Assembly: GCF_000307875.1 (NCBI RefSeq)
Contig: NZ_AJLS01000003.1
Location: forward strand, 1-64,000
DNA length: 64,000 nt
Direction: 5' to 3'
DNA from: Neobacillus bataviensis LMG 21833
Lineage (GTDB): Bacteria; Bacillota; Bacilli; Bacillales; Cytobacillaceae
Part shown: piece after piece, positions 33,630-42,991 of the stretch
Numbering within the stretch: the first letter of the stretch is position 1
How the letters are laid out: every line of letters begins with the position of its first letter
Translations under genes and position numbers: made by a program
The notes under the pieces: generated by a model
The model's database searches: none
What the model was told of the DNA's origin: nothing
What the model saw: only the letters and a program-made list of their open reading frames with translations

Positions 33630-34847
33630 ATGAAATATAATTTTGATGAAGTAGTCAATCGAAGAGGAACCTATTCTTTAAAATGGGATGGCGGAAAATT
33701 AATTAAAGAAATGGGTATTACAGAAAGATATGACGAACAGTCGTTACCATTATTTACAGCGGACATGGATTTACCGGTACCGCAACCATTACTAGACGCA
33801 TTACATAAAACAGTGGATCATAAGATATTTGGCTATTCCGTATTTCCTGACGAGTATTATGAGGCTATCCAACATTGGTTTAGCAAAAGGTATGATTGGG
33901 AGATCAAGAAGGAGGAAATCCTATACAGTCCAGGTACTGTCCATGCTTTAAATATTGCAGTAAGAGCATTCACAGATCCAGGAGATGGGATCATTATTCA
34001 ACGTCCAGTTTATCCACCATTTACGGCAGCCATAGAAAATAACCGAAGACAAGTGATGAATAATGCGCTTAAATGTGACGAAGAAGGTTATTATTCTATT
34101 GATTTCGAAGATTTTGAAGCGAAAGCGAAAGATGAAAAGACGAAGATGTTCATTCTTTGTAATCCGCATAATCCAACAGGAAGAGTCTTTAATAGGGAAG
34201 AGCTTCAAAAATTAGCCGAAATTTGTGCGAAAAATGATGTGCTTATCATTGCGGATGAAATTCACGGAGATTTAGTTAGACGTAACCAGACATTTACTCC
34301 TATCACAAAGGCTACTGACAATGATGATCATATTATCACGTGTACAGCAATCAATAAAACCTTTAATGTAGCAGGACTTCATTGCACAAACGTGATCATT
34401 CCAAATCCAGAGCTAAGAAAAAGATTCAGTGACACAATGGGCTTCCAATTAGGATCGCCATTCACGATCTCTGCCCTTATAGCCGTCTACAATGAGGGTG
34501 AAGATTGGCTAGACCAATTGAAAGAATACATCGATGGCACAATGGAATGGGTGGTAAATTTCTTAGCGGAAAGAATGCCTCAAGTAAAAGTAAGAATTCC
34601 TGAAGGGACTTACGTGATGTGGATGGACTTTAGTGCGTATGGTCTATCACCTAAAGAAGTGCATGATCGAATTTATAACAAAGCAAATGTATTACTAGAA
34701 GATGGAAGTATGTTTGGAGAAGAAGGATTACAGTATCAGAGAATTTGCATCCCATCACCTAGACCGATTATTAAGGAAGCATTTGAAAGAATCGCAAGAG
34801 AATTTGAAGACATACATGTAACTAAATTAAAAGAAGTAGTGAAGTAA
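33630..34847 (+). CDS. PatB/MalY-type PLP-dependent C-S lyase or aminotransferase
   Basis: About 405 residues of fold-type I. It opens NFDEVVNRRGTYSLKWDGGK, the usual PatB/MalY start. PLP binding is seen in LFTADMDLPVPQPLL, CNPHNPTGRVF, IADEIHGDLV and INKTFNVAGLHC (Schiff-base Lys). Such enzymes cleave cystathionine or cysteine conjugates by beta-elimination, giving 2-aminoacrylate, ammonia and a thiol. I prefer the ATG at 33630 (AAAGGCGG upstream) to 33612. RidA downstream would clear the enamine product. Confidence 0.88.
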   Translation: MKYNFDEVVNRRGTYSLKWDGGKLIKEMGITERYDEQSLPLFTADMDLPVPQPLLDALHKTVDHKIFGYSVFPDEYYEAIQHWFSKRYDWEIKKEEILYSPGTVHALNIAVRAFTDPGDGIIIQRPVYPPFTAAIENNRRQVMNNALKCDEEGYYSIDFEDFEAKAKDEKTKMFILCNPHNPTGRVFNREELQKLAEICAKNDVLIIADEIHGDLVRRNQTFTPITKATDNDDHIITCTAINKTFNVAGLHCTNVIIPNPELRKRFSDTMGFQLGSPFTISALIAVYNEGEDWLDQLKEYIDGTMEWVVNFLAERMPQVKVRIPEGTYVMWMDFSAYGLSPKEVHDRIYNKANVLLEDGSMFGEEGLQYQRICIPSPRPIIKEAFERIAREFEDIHVTKLKEVVK

Positions 34848-34953
34848 AACAGGCAGTCTAAAAAATGTATGAGTGCCGAAAGGGTAAACACGGCACTTAT
34901 ACCTAATTTTTAAATAAAAAATCAGAATTTTCAAAAATAGGAGGAGAATACAC

Positions 34954-35334
34954 ATGAATACGGTTTATACAAAGGCAGCACCAGAAGCAATAGGTCCCTA
35001 TTCTCAAGCAATAGAAGTCGGTGAATTCCTATTTACATCAGGCCAAATTCCAGTTAATCCAGTAACGAATGAAGTGGTGAAAGGAGGAATTCATGAACAG
35101 ACAGAACAAGTGATGGAAAATTTAAGGAACCTATTAAAAGAAAATCAAAAGGATTTTACCAATGTTGTAAAAACTACTTGTTTCTTGAGAGACATGGCAG
35201 ATTTTCCAGAATTCAATAAAACCTATGAAACATATTTTATCGATCATAAGCCGGCACGTTCGACAGTTGCGGTACGTGAATTACCTAAGAATGTGTTGGT
35301 AGAAGTGGAAGTAATTGCAGTGAAAAGTAAATAA
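34954..35334 (+). CDS. ridA: RidA-family reactive intermediate deaminase
   Basis: A 126-residue trimeric enamine/imine deaminase with the family blocks AAPEAIGPYSQAIEVGEFLF, TSGQIPVNP, the conserved FLRDMADFPEFNKTYETYF and the active Arg in KPARSTVAVRELPKNVLVEVE. RidA hydrolyses 2-aminoacrylate and similar imines made by PLP enzymes. It lies between a C-S lyase and a permease, so it is a functional partner rather than a housekeeping copy. GGAGGAG precedes the ATG. Confidence 0.93.
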   Translation: MNTVYTKAAPEAIGPYSQAIEVGEFLFTSGQIPVNPVTNEVVKGGIHEQTEQVMENLRNLLKENQKDFTNVVKTTCFLRDMADFPEFNKTYETYFIDHKPARSTVAVRELPKNVLVEVEVIAVKSK

Positions 35335-35529
35335 GAGAAGAATTTCTTGCCTGGGGATTTAGCATTTTGAACAGGAGTACCTCCCCTATATTCAAATGAG
35401 TAAGTGGCCAAACAAACTCTAATACACGGAGGAAGACTCCCTATACCTATTATAGGACAAGCTGGCAATTATTTCAAAATTAATAACATGAACATCATTT
35501 TATTTTAAAAGATTATTAGGGGGAATACG

Positions 35530-36945
35530 ATGAACGCTAAAAATTCTAATCATATAGTTGAAACGGAAGGCTTGAATCGCAGTTTAAAAAATCGCCATAT
35601 CCAAATGATTGCGATCGGCGGGGCAATTGGTGTTGGTCTCTTTTACGGAGCGGCTGGGGCGATTCATTCGGCTGGACCTTCCATCATTTTTGCCTATCTA
35701 GCTGTTGGCGTAGCAATCTATCTGATTATGCGGGCTTTAGGGGAGATGGCAGTTGAAGAACCAGTATCCGGATCATATGTTACGTATGCCGGCCGTTATA
35801 TTTCACCTTTCGCTGGGTTTTACTTAGGATGGACTGCTCTATTAACCATGGCGGCTGGCGGGGCAGCTGAATATGCCGCGATCGGTCATTACATTCAGTT
35901 CTGGCTTCCTGATTTCCCGGTCTGGGTATCTGCGCTATTTGTCCTTTGCTTGGTCATTTTAATAAATGTAGCGACGGTAAAGGCATATGGGGAGATTGAG
36001 TTCTGGCTTTCACTTATTAAGGTTGTTGCCATCATCGGGATGATTATCCTTGGTGGAGCGATGCTATTGTTTGGTATAGGCAATAGTGGCGATGCGGTTG
36101 GATTTAGTAATCTTACAAATAACGGCGGACTTTTCCCGATGGGTATTAGCGGCTGGATATTGTCGCTAGTATTAGTAGCTTTCGCATTTGGCGGCGTGGA
36201 AATGGTTGGTATAGCCGCTGCAGAAACGGGAGATGTGAAAAAGACAATCCCGCAGGCCATCAATGGTGTGTTTTGGAGAATACTAATCTTTTATGTGGGC
36301 GCGATCACGATTATGGTTTCCCTCTTTGATTGGGAGAGTATCGGTGCGAATGGAAGCCCATTTGTAACAGTTTTTTCAAAAATGGGCATTCCTGGAGCAG
36401 CGTCCATTATTAATTTGGTTATCCTATCAGCAGCAGTTTCCGCTCTGAATAGCGGGATCTATTCCGCTACTCGTGTCTTGTATAGTTTATCCTTACAAGG
36501 TAAGGCGCCTCATTTTATAAGTAAACTGAACAAAAGTAAAGTACCATTCATTAGTCTCTTTATTGTCATTGCCTCTCAGTTAACTGGTGTTTTAATGAAC
36601 TATATTATGCCTGCTAGTGCTTTCAGCGTCTTTTCTACCATCGTTGTAGTTGGACTCGTTTCTAACTGGCTTGCCATTTTGTTTAGTCAGCTGAAATTCA
36701 GAAGAATCAAGATCGCAAATGGTGAAGTAGATAAACTCTCTTACAAAATGCCTTTTTGGCCGTACTCAAGTTATTTCGCGATCGTCTTTATGATTTCCAT
36801 CATCGTTATTATGGCGTTTCTACCTTTTACAAGAGTCGCTCTCTATGTTGCTCCAGTCTGGACAATCATCCTGTTTATTGCATACAAATTGAGTAATAAT
36901 AGAATGAAAGAATCAGAGAATGTTCAAGAAAAATTAGCTCAATAA
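35530..36945 (+). CDS. APC-family amino-acid permease
   Basis: A 471-residue protein with twelve transmembrane helices. It begins LNRSLKNRHIQMIAIGGAIGVGLFYGAAGAI, the amino acid-polyamine-organocation signature, with ALGEMAVEEPVSGSYVTYAGRYISP next. Close relatives import aromatic, branched or gamma-amino acids. It is the last gene of the cre-controlled unit and ends at a terminator (37032-37056). The substrate probably feeds the C-S lyase, but it is not known. GATTATTAGGGGG is the ribosome site region. Confidence 0.9.
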   Translation: MNAKNSNHIVETEGLNRSLKNRHIQMIAIGGAIGVGLFYGAAGAIHSAGPSIIFAYLAVGVAIYLIMRALGEMAVEEPVSGSYVTYAGRYISPFAGFYLGWTALLTMAAGGAAEYAAIGHYIQFWLPDFPVWVSALFVLCLVILINVATVKAYGEIEFWLSLIKVVAIIGMIILGGAMLLFGIGNSGDAVGFSNLTNNGGLFPMGISGWILSLVLVAFAFGGVEMVGIAAAETGDVKKTIPQAINGVFWRILIFYVGAITIMVSLFDWESIGANGSPFVTVFSKMGIPGAASIINLVILSAAVSALNSGIYSATRVLYSLSLQGKAPHFISKLNKSKVPFISLFIVIASQLTGVLMNYIMPASAFSVFSTIVVVGLVSNWLAILFSQLKFRRIKIANGEVDKLSYKMPFWPYSSYFAIVFMISIIVIMAFLPFTRVALYVAPVWTIILFIAYKLSNNRMKESENVQEKLAQ

Positions 36946-37031
36946 TAGGGTAAAAACAGCTCCAATCCCCTTCACTTCTGAACATATCTCTCTAGCGAAA
37001 AAATGTCGAGGATTGAAAAGGATAAAACTAG

Positions 37032-37056
37032 TTGCACCACAATTGTGGTGCTTTTT
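37032..37056 (+). terminator. Intrinsic terminator after the permease
   Basis: TGCACCAC / GTGGTGC stem around AATT followed by TTTTTTG. It closes the regulator-lyase-RidA-permease operon. Confidence 0.88.
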
Positions 37057-37157
37057 TGTTTTAAAAAAATAGCCCAAATCCATAAATATGGCTGATTTCG
37101 TAAAGAATGTTGTTATGAAACACGTTTAAACCCCTAAAAGGTGTGAAATTACACTTA

Positions 37158-37252
37158 TTAGCGAGTTAATCTAGTTTATCGGCGAATTGTACGATTATAT
37201 CGGCGAATCTATAAATATATCGGCGAATTGAACTACTTTATCGGCGAATCCA
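37158..37252. repeat. 21-bp repeats with TATCGGCGAAT core
   Basis: Cores begin at 37177, 37198, 37218 and 37239, with 20-21 bp between them. Each reads TATCGGCGAAT with a variable A/T spacer; a diverged TTAGCGAGTTAAT precedes them at 37158. The remainder of 36946-37455 has a REP-like GAATCGTCCCCTGCTTCG at 37420-37443 and no gene. Confidence 0.75.
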
Positions 37253-37455
37253 AAAATGCAACAACCTTTCAGAAAAGAGCCTTAAATAATAACTCATATA
37301 TTATTTAATCTCCATTATGCGACATAGGTCACATAGAGTTTTTTAAACTGTTTTTTTATTGCTGTTATATTATCATGCGCCAGATTGCCTGGCATTTAGA
37401 AAAAAAAAAGGAAAACGAAGCAAGAGAATCGTCCCCTGCTTCGTTGAAAATTCGC

Positions 37456-38898
37456 TTATACAATTCCAGTAAGACTGTAAACCACAATGATAAAGAATGC
37501 AGCTATTGTTTTGATGATAGTTATAGCAAATATATCCTTATATGCTTGACGATGGGTCAATCCAGTTACGGCAAGTAACGTTATGACGGCACCATTATGT
37601 GGTAAGGTGTCCATGCCTCCAGCTGCCATAGCCATGACACGGTGCATAACCTCTAACGGTATACCAAATGCGTTTGCCGCCTCTATATACTTATCTGCCA
37701 TTGCACTTAAAACGATACTCATTCCTCCGGATCCAGAACCTATGATCCCCGACAAAACATTTGTCATGACAGCACCGTTGACCAATGGATTCGAAAAGGT
37801 ATCAGTGAGGGAGTTCTGGATGGCAGCATAGCTAGGTAAAGCGGCAATAACACCACCGAAACCATATTCCGATGCCGTATTCATTGTGGCAAGTAAGGAG
37901 CCGCCTATTCCAACATTAAGATTCTCTTTAACATTAATCTTTACCGCTTGGAAATTCAGTAAAATAGCACTTAAAATTCCAACAAGAAGCGCTAATTCGA
38001 CGGACCAAATAGCTAGAACCTGTCCCATGTTAACGTTTCCAAAACTTTCTAGGCCGATTTTAGCAAAATCAAAACCATTTGGATACCAGTGTGGAAGATA
38101 AGTGGTAAAAAGTTTATTCGTGATCCCTACAAGTACAAGTGGGAAGAAAGCGAGCCAATCTTTTGCACTAATGGAAACTCCTGAAATCCTTGGAACCATG
38201 GATGCAGGCAAAGTCTCAACAGCAGCTGCCATTTCAGAAATCGCATCTCCACCTTTGCCATAGTAACCTTCTCCAGCCTTTTCAGCCTTGCGACGCCGAC
38301 TTTCTAAATACCACATACCAACTACGAAAATAAACAATGCACCAATCATTCCTAGTATAGGTGCTGAATAGAGATCCGTTTTAAAGAAACTTGTTGGAAT
38401 GACATTCTGAAGCTGCGGCGAACCTGGAACTGCATCCATTGAAAAAGTAAAAGCACTGAATGCGATGGTAGCCGGTATAAGCCGCTTCGGAATATTGGCT
38501 TCACGGAATAGCTGTGATGCAAAGGGATAAATAGCAAATACGGCTACGAATAAGCTCACACCACTGTATGTGAGAATAGCCCCCATTAACACGATGGTTA
38601 AGATCGCCCGCTTAGCACCAATAAATTTAACAATAATTTTAGCAATTCTTTGAGCGATGCCCGTCATTTCAATTACCTTACCAAAGATAGCTCCCAATAG
38701 GAAAACGGGAAAATATAGTTTGATAAAATCAACCATCTTTACCATGAATATATTAGAAAAGAATGGCAGTACGTGAGTAGGTTCTGTTAAGAATACAGCC
38801 AATAAGGCACATAACGGCGCAAAAATGATAACCGAAAAGCCTCGATAGGCAACAAACACAAGTAACCCTAGTGCCAGTAGAATAATTGCCAAATCCAT
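37456..38898 (-). CDS. GntP-family permease
   Basis: A 480-residue protein with 12-14 membrane helices of the gluconate:H+ symporter (GntP) family. It opens DLAIILLALGLLVFVAYRGFSVI and has the conserved MGAILTYSGVSLFVAVFAIYP and the ending MAAGGMDTLPHNGAVITLLAVTG. GntP proteins import gluconate and other hydroxy or keto acids. With the dehydrogenases that follow, a hydroxy acid is the likely substrate. It is the last gene of its operon; between it and the preceding gene a dyad GGAGTCC / GGACTCC (39008-39036) could act as attenuator. Confidence 0.87.
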   Translation of the reverse strand: MDLAIILLALGLLVFVAYRGFSVIIFAPLCALLAVFLTEPTHVLPFFSNIFMVKMVDFIKLYFPVFLLGAIFGKVIEMTGIAQRIAKIIVKFIGAKRAILTIVLMGAILTYSGVSLFVAVFAIYPFASQLFREANIPKRLIPATIAFSAFTFSMDAVPGSPQLQNVIPTSFFKTDLYSAPILGMIGALFIFVVGMWYLESRRRKAEKAGEGYYGKGGDAISEMAAAVETLPASMVPRISGVSISAKDWLAFFPLVLVGITNKLFTTYLPHWYPNGFDFAKIGLESFGNVNMGQVLAIWSVELALLVGILSAILLNFQAVKINVKENLNVGIGGSLLATMNTASEYGFGGVIAALPSYAAIQNSLTDTFSNPLVNGAVMTNVLSGIIGSGSGGMSIVLSAMADKYIEAANAFGIPLEVMHRVMAMAAGGMDTLPHNGAVITLLAVTGLTHRQAYKDIFAITIIKTIAAFFIIVVYSLTGIV

Positions 38899-39059
38899 AA
38901 AATCTCTCCAATTCTAATTATGAATAATAAGGTTAATATCAAATAAGATATAATGCCAAAGGTGATTCGTTGAATTTTTTAAATATCCCCCATATGCATT
39001 TGATTAGCAGGAGTCCCCTATCATGTATAAAGGACTCCAATATCTATAGGAGAATATGA

Positions 39060-40532
39060 TTATGCTGTTACATATACCGTTTTAATGGCTGTAAAGAATT
39101 CTATTGCAGCCTGTCCCTGCTCCCGTGAATGAGAGCTGGATTGCTTCATTCCGCCAAATGGAGCTTGAAGCTCAACACCTGCTGTTTCTGCATTAACTCT
39201 AACAAGGCCGGCTTCCATTTCGCTAATGAAAGATAACATGGTACTAATGTCTTTTGTATAAATAGATGCACTTAGGCCAAATTCCACATCGTTCGCGAGT
39301 TTTAATGCTTCCTCAAAAGTCTCGACCTTAATTAATGCAAGAACTGGCCCGAAGATTTCTTCCTGAGCGATCGTCATGTTGTTTCTCACATTTTCAAATA
39401 TAGTAGGCTCTACAAAAAATCCGTTTTCTGTTTCGTCGTTGGTAAGTCTATCGCCACCGTATACAAGTGTTGCTCCCTCTTCTTTTCCTATCTGAATATA
39501 TGATAGAACTGTATTTAATTGATTCTCACTTGCGCATGGCCCCATCCACGAATCTTCTAGCATTCCGTCTCCTACTTTTAGTTCTTTAACTTTTGCCAAC
39601 AGCCTTGCTTTAAACTCTTCATATACATGAGCCTGCACAAAAACACGACTTGTTGCTGTACATTTTTGACCAGTTGAGCGTAAGCCTCCGCTAATCGTTC
39701 CTTCAACTGCAAGATTAAGATCTGCATCATTTAAAACAATAACAGGATTCTTGCCGCCCATTTCGAGTTGGTATTTTGCCCCACGAGCAAGAGCTCCTTG
39801 ACCAACCGCTTTTCCAACCGTATTAGACCCTGTAAAAGTAATTCCATTAATATCTGGATGGTCAATAATCCCTTGACCGATAATACTTCCTTGACCAGTT
39901 ACCATATTCACAACACCGGGTGGAAAGCCAGCTTCCTCAAAACACTCCATTAATTTAGCGGCAGTAACGGATACTTCTTGTGCCGGCTTCAGCACAACAG
40001 TGTTTCCATAGATTAGCGCCGGAGCCATTTTCCAAATCGGGATGGCTACCGGAAAGTTCCATGGTGAGATAACGCCTACAACACCAAGAGGTACACGTGA
40101 GGTAAACATAAGCGCTTTACTATCTGTTGATGGAATAACATCACCGATTTTCCTCATTCCTTCACCAGCAAAATAACGAAGAATGGCCACCCCGCGTGCT
40201 GTTTCCCCTTTTGATTCTTGAATGGTCTTACCCATCTCTTTTGTCATGGTTTCAGCTATTTCATCAAGACGTCCTTCTATCACATTAGCTACTTTATATA
40301 AATAGTCGCCTCTTGCTGCACCAGAAAGTTTTCGCCAAAAAGTTTGTGCCTGTTTTGCTGCTGCAACAGCGGAGTCCAAATCCTCCCGTGAGGATGCTTG
40401 TACATAACCGACGATTTCATTTTTATTTGCAGGGTTGTTGCTGCTTTTGCTTTCATTTGTGAAGGAAGCTTTCCATTCTCCATTAATAAAGTTCAAATAA
40501 GTTTTTACGTCTTTCGCAATCATGTTTTGCAT
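39060..40532 (-). CDS. Aldehyde dehydrogenase, semialdehyde type
   Basis: A 490-residue dehydrogenase with catalytic Asn in [20 protein letters not shown], Glu in [12 protein letters not shown] and Cys in [12 protein letters not shown]. It is strongly similar along its length to the 30192-31658 protein, so the two are paralogues. Succinic semialdehyde or 2-oxoglutarate semialdehyde are the likely substrates. It follows the iron alcohol dehydrogenase gene by 44 bases and probably oxidises that enzyme's aldehyde product. AGGAAAGGTAGGAA precedes the ATG. Confidence 0.88.
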   Translation of the reverse strand: MQNMIAKDVKTYLNFINGEWKASFTNESKSSNNPANKNEIVGYVQASSREDLDSAVAAAKQAQTFWRKLSGAARGDYLYKVANVIEGRLDEIAETMTKEMGKTIQESKGETARGVAILRYFAGEGMRKIGDVIPSTDSKALMFTSRVPLGVVGVISPWNFPVAIPIWKMAPALIYGNTVVLKPAQEVSVTAAKLMECFEEAGFPPGVVNMVTGQGSIIGQGIIDHPDINGITFTGSNTVGKAVGQGALARGAKYQLEMGGKNPVIVLNDADLNLAVEGTISGGLRSTGQKCTATSRVFVQAHVYEEFKARLLAKVKELKVGDGMLEDSWMGPCASENQLNTVLSYIQIGKEEGATLVYGGDRLTNDETENGFFVEPTIFENVRNNMTIAQEEIFGPVLALIKVETFEEALKLANDVEFGLSASIYTKDISTMLSFISEMEAGLVRVNAETAGVELQAPFGGMKQSSSHSREQGQAAIEFFTAIKTVYVTA

Positions 40533-40576
40533 TTCAAATTCCTACCTTTCCTTTTTTCTGAGCTGCCAGGAAACTT

Positions 40577-41806
40577 TTATACTGGGTAGAGGACATTTTC
40601 TAGAGGAAGAACTTCTTTCTCTTTTGTTGGCCCTTCCAAATTCCCATAATAGGCATTTTCAATTATTGACTGAATATCTGCAGGTTTCGTAAGTCTTGGA
40701 TTAATGAGAACATTTCCACTCCTCATTGAATCTTTTACTAACTTTGGCAGATATTCTAATGAAACTCCTAAGTCTTTTATATTAAGTGGGATATTCATAG
40801 CTTGATTCATTTCAATCACAGTCTCAATCGCCTTTTCGGCAGCCTCTAGTGTAGATAGTCCGGTAACGTCCTTTCCTAATGCTATAGTAGTATCTTTATA
40901 CTGATCAGCACATGCCGGCAGATTAAATCTCATAACAAAAGGCAATAGTGCTGCATTCGCGATGCCATGCGGGATATTGAACGTCCCCCCAAATGTATGA
41001 GAAATAGCATGTACATTTCCTAAGCGGGACTGGGAAAATGCAACTCCGGCAAGCATGGAGGCTACCAGCATTTTTTCTCTGCTTTCAAGATCTGTTCCAA
41101 CAAAGTAAGACTTTGTTAAATTTTCCCCAATCATTTTAATGGCCTGCATGGCAAAAGCCTGGCTGACAGGGTTAGCGGCCTTAGATGTATAAGATTCAAT
41201 CGCATGGGTTAATGCATCCATTCCTGTTGCTGCAGTAATTTCTTGAGGCAAGTGCAGAATCAGATTTGGATCCAATAGAGCGATCTTAGGAAATAAAAGT
41301 GGACTCAGCACAGCTAATTTAAAAGAAGTTTCTTTATTTGTTATAACAGTCGAATTCGTTGTTTCGCTTCCTGTCCCTGCCGTAGTCGGTATGGCAATGA
41401 TTGGAAGTGGGGGAACCGTAACTTTTCCCGCCCCTTCATAATCCAATATGTGTCCAGGATTTACAGCCATCACTGCTACTCCTTTAGCCGTATCAATACT
41501 GCTTCCTCCACCTACAGCAATAACCGCTTCACATTTATGTTCTTTAAGATAATCGACCCCTTTATGAATCGTTTCCGCTGATGGGTTCGGCTCCACCTCG
41601 TCAAAAATTTCATAATCCAGATTTACAGCCGTTAGGGATTTCTCAATTCCATCTAGAAGGCCGGCAGCTCTTACCCCTTTATCAGTAATAATGAGTAACC
41701 TAGCAACTCCTAAATCTTTAACAATCTCTCCCGTCTTTTCAGATATACCAGCTCCGCATTCTACTTGTGTTGGCATAAAATACTTAAAAGGCACTGTAGT
41801 CATATT
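40577..41806 (-). CDS. Iron-containing alcohol dehydrogenase
   Basis: About 409 residues of the group III (Fe) alcohol dehydrogenase family: NAD-binding GGGSSIDTAK, metal ligands in GMDALTHAIES, SHTFGG and NIPHGIANA. Members oxidise butanol, 1,3-propanediol, 4-hydroxybutyrate and others. Beside a GntP permease and a semialdehyde dehydrogenase, 4-hydroxybutyrate oxidation is one natural proposal. I chose the ATG at 41806 because AAAGGATG lies upstream; earlier in-frame ATGs have no site. It is divergent from the LysR gene. Confidence 0.85.
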   Translation of the reverse strand, partial: NMTTVPFKYFMPTQVECGAGISEKTGEIVKDLGVARLLIITDKGVRAAGLLDGIEKSLTAVNLDYEIFDEVEPNPSAETIHKGVDYLKEHKCEAVIAVGGGSSIDTAKGVAVMAVNPGHILDYEGAGKVTVPPLPIIAIPTTAGTGSETTNSTVITNKETSFKLAVLSPLLFPKIALLDPNLILHLPQEITAATGMDALTHAIESYTSKAANPVSQAFAMQAIKMIGENLTKSYFVGTDLESREKMLVASMLAGVAFSQSRLGNVHAISHTFGGTFNIPHGIANAALLPFVMRFNLPACADQYKDTTIALGKDVTGLSTLEAAEKAIETVIEMNQAMNIPLNIKDLGVSLEYLPKLVKDSMRSGNVLINPRLTKPADIQSIIENAYYGNLEGPTKEKEVLPLENVLYPV

Positions 41807-41868
41807 AATTAACATCCTTTCTACAAATAATTTTGGGGTATTTATATTCCTTTGAAAAAATAAATCTT

Positions 41869-41882
41869 TGATACCGCTTACA
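41869..41882 (-). promoter_or_regulatory. Consensus cre site upstream of the alcohol dehydrogenase
   Basis: On the minus strand TGTAAGCGGTATCA matches TGWAANCGNTNWCA at every position. It lies 63 bases before the alcohol dehydrogenase start in the LysR-divergent region, where CcpA binding would repress the operon. An ATAC...GTAT dyad at 41889-41904 nearby might be a LysR-type site. Confidence 0.75.
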
Positions 41883-41966
41883 ATCATGATACAAAACATG
41901 GTATTATCAGTCTATAGAAATATTCTGAATATTATCATCGGTAAAAACGATTTAGGAGTGACTGCT

Positions 41967-42875
41967 TTGGAACTAAAACAGTTGATGATTTTTCAAACTG
42001 CTGCACAAGAACTAAACTTTACACGAACCGCCGAAATCCTATGCTTCGCCCAATCTAGCATAACAGCACATATTAAGTCGCTTGAGGAAGAGCTTGGTGT
42101 TCCCTTGTTCGAAAGATTGGGGAAACGTGTGATATTAAGTGAAGCGGGGCATCGTTTTAAGTTATATGCGGATCGAATTATTCAACTATCTGAAGAGGCG
42201 AAGGAAACGGTCGGCGGATACATTGAGCCAAGTGGGATCCTTACAATTTGCGCTTCGGAAACACAGTGTACATACCGATTGCCATCATTGCTGAGCCAAT
42301 TTCAGTCTCTTTATCCAAAGGTACAACTTGTATTTCGACCCGGGATAGCAGAAACGGAGATGGAGGGGCTTCTTTCTAAAGGTCATATAGATGCAGTCTT
42401 AATATCCATGATACCTATTACGTCGGAAAGCCTAATCGTTGACCTGCTTATTCCAGAGCCTATTGTTATCGTAAGTCATCCAGATCACTTCTTAGCAAAA
42501 AAGCCTGCGGTCAGCCCGTTAGATTTGGAGGGTCAGCCGCTGCTTGTGACTGAAAAATGCGATTATCGCCGATTATTTGAGGAATCAATGGCAGAGGCAG
42601 GAGCTCAGCCGTCCAGCAAACTGGAACTTGGTGATGTGGAGGCGATAAAGAAATGTGTAATAGCAGGAATCGGAATAGCAGCGCTGCCAAAGATCGCCGT
42701 AGAGAGTGAAGTGGCTCAAGGCCGTATGGCAATATTGAAATGGGTTGGCCCTGATTTTCCTATCGTGACACAATTAGTTTGGCACAAAGACAAATGGATG
42801 TCCCCAGCTTTAAGGGCCTTTTTAGATGTGACGCGGGAAGTTATATTGAATAAGCCACACTCTCTTCCTTTATGA
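41967..42875 (+). CDS. LysR-family transcriptional regulator
   Basis: About 302 residues with the N-terminal LysR helix-turn-helix ELKQLMIFQTAAQELNFTRTAEILCFAQSSITAHIKSLEEELGVPLFERLG, then a PBP2-type effector domain. I chose the TTG at 41967 because TAGGAGTGACTGC lies upstream and the family's N-terminus starts there. It is divergent from the alcohol dehydrogenase gene and probably regulates it. Ligand unknown. Confidence 0.9.
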   Translation: MELKQLMIFQTAAQELNFTRTAEILCFAQSSITAHIKSLEEELGVPLFERLGKRVILSEAGHRFKLYADRIIQLSEEAKETVGGYIEPSGILTICASETQCTYRLPSLLSQFQSLYPKVQLVFRPGIAETEMEGLLSKGHIDAVLISMIPITSESLIVDLLIPEPIVIVSHPDHFLAKKPAVSPLDLEGQPLLVTEKCDYRRLFEESMAEAGAQPSSKLELGDVEAIKKCVIAGIGIAALPKIAVESEVAQGRMAILKWVGPDFPIVTQLVWHKDKWMSPALRAFLDVTREVILNKPHSLPL

Positions 42876-42991
42876 AGATTATTAGGGCGGGAATATTTGG
42901 TGAACATCATTAACTACGTAAACTCTAGTATTTAAAATTTCATATTAGTTTTCTGGTGAATACCAAAGATTAATAGAGGGAGGAAATGGTT

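Noticed and set aside
34870..34900. Terminator between the C-S lyase and RidA genes
   Set aside because: AGTGCCG / CGGCACT can pair, but the loop is long and there is no T-run, so it is not called.
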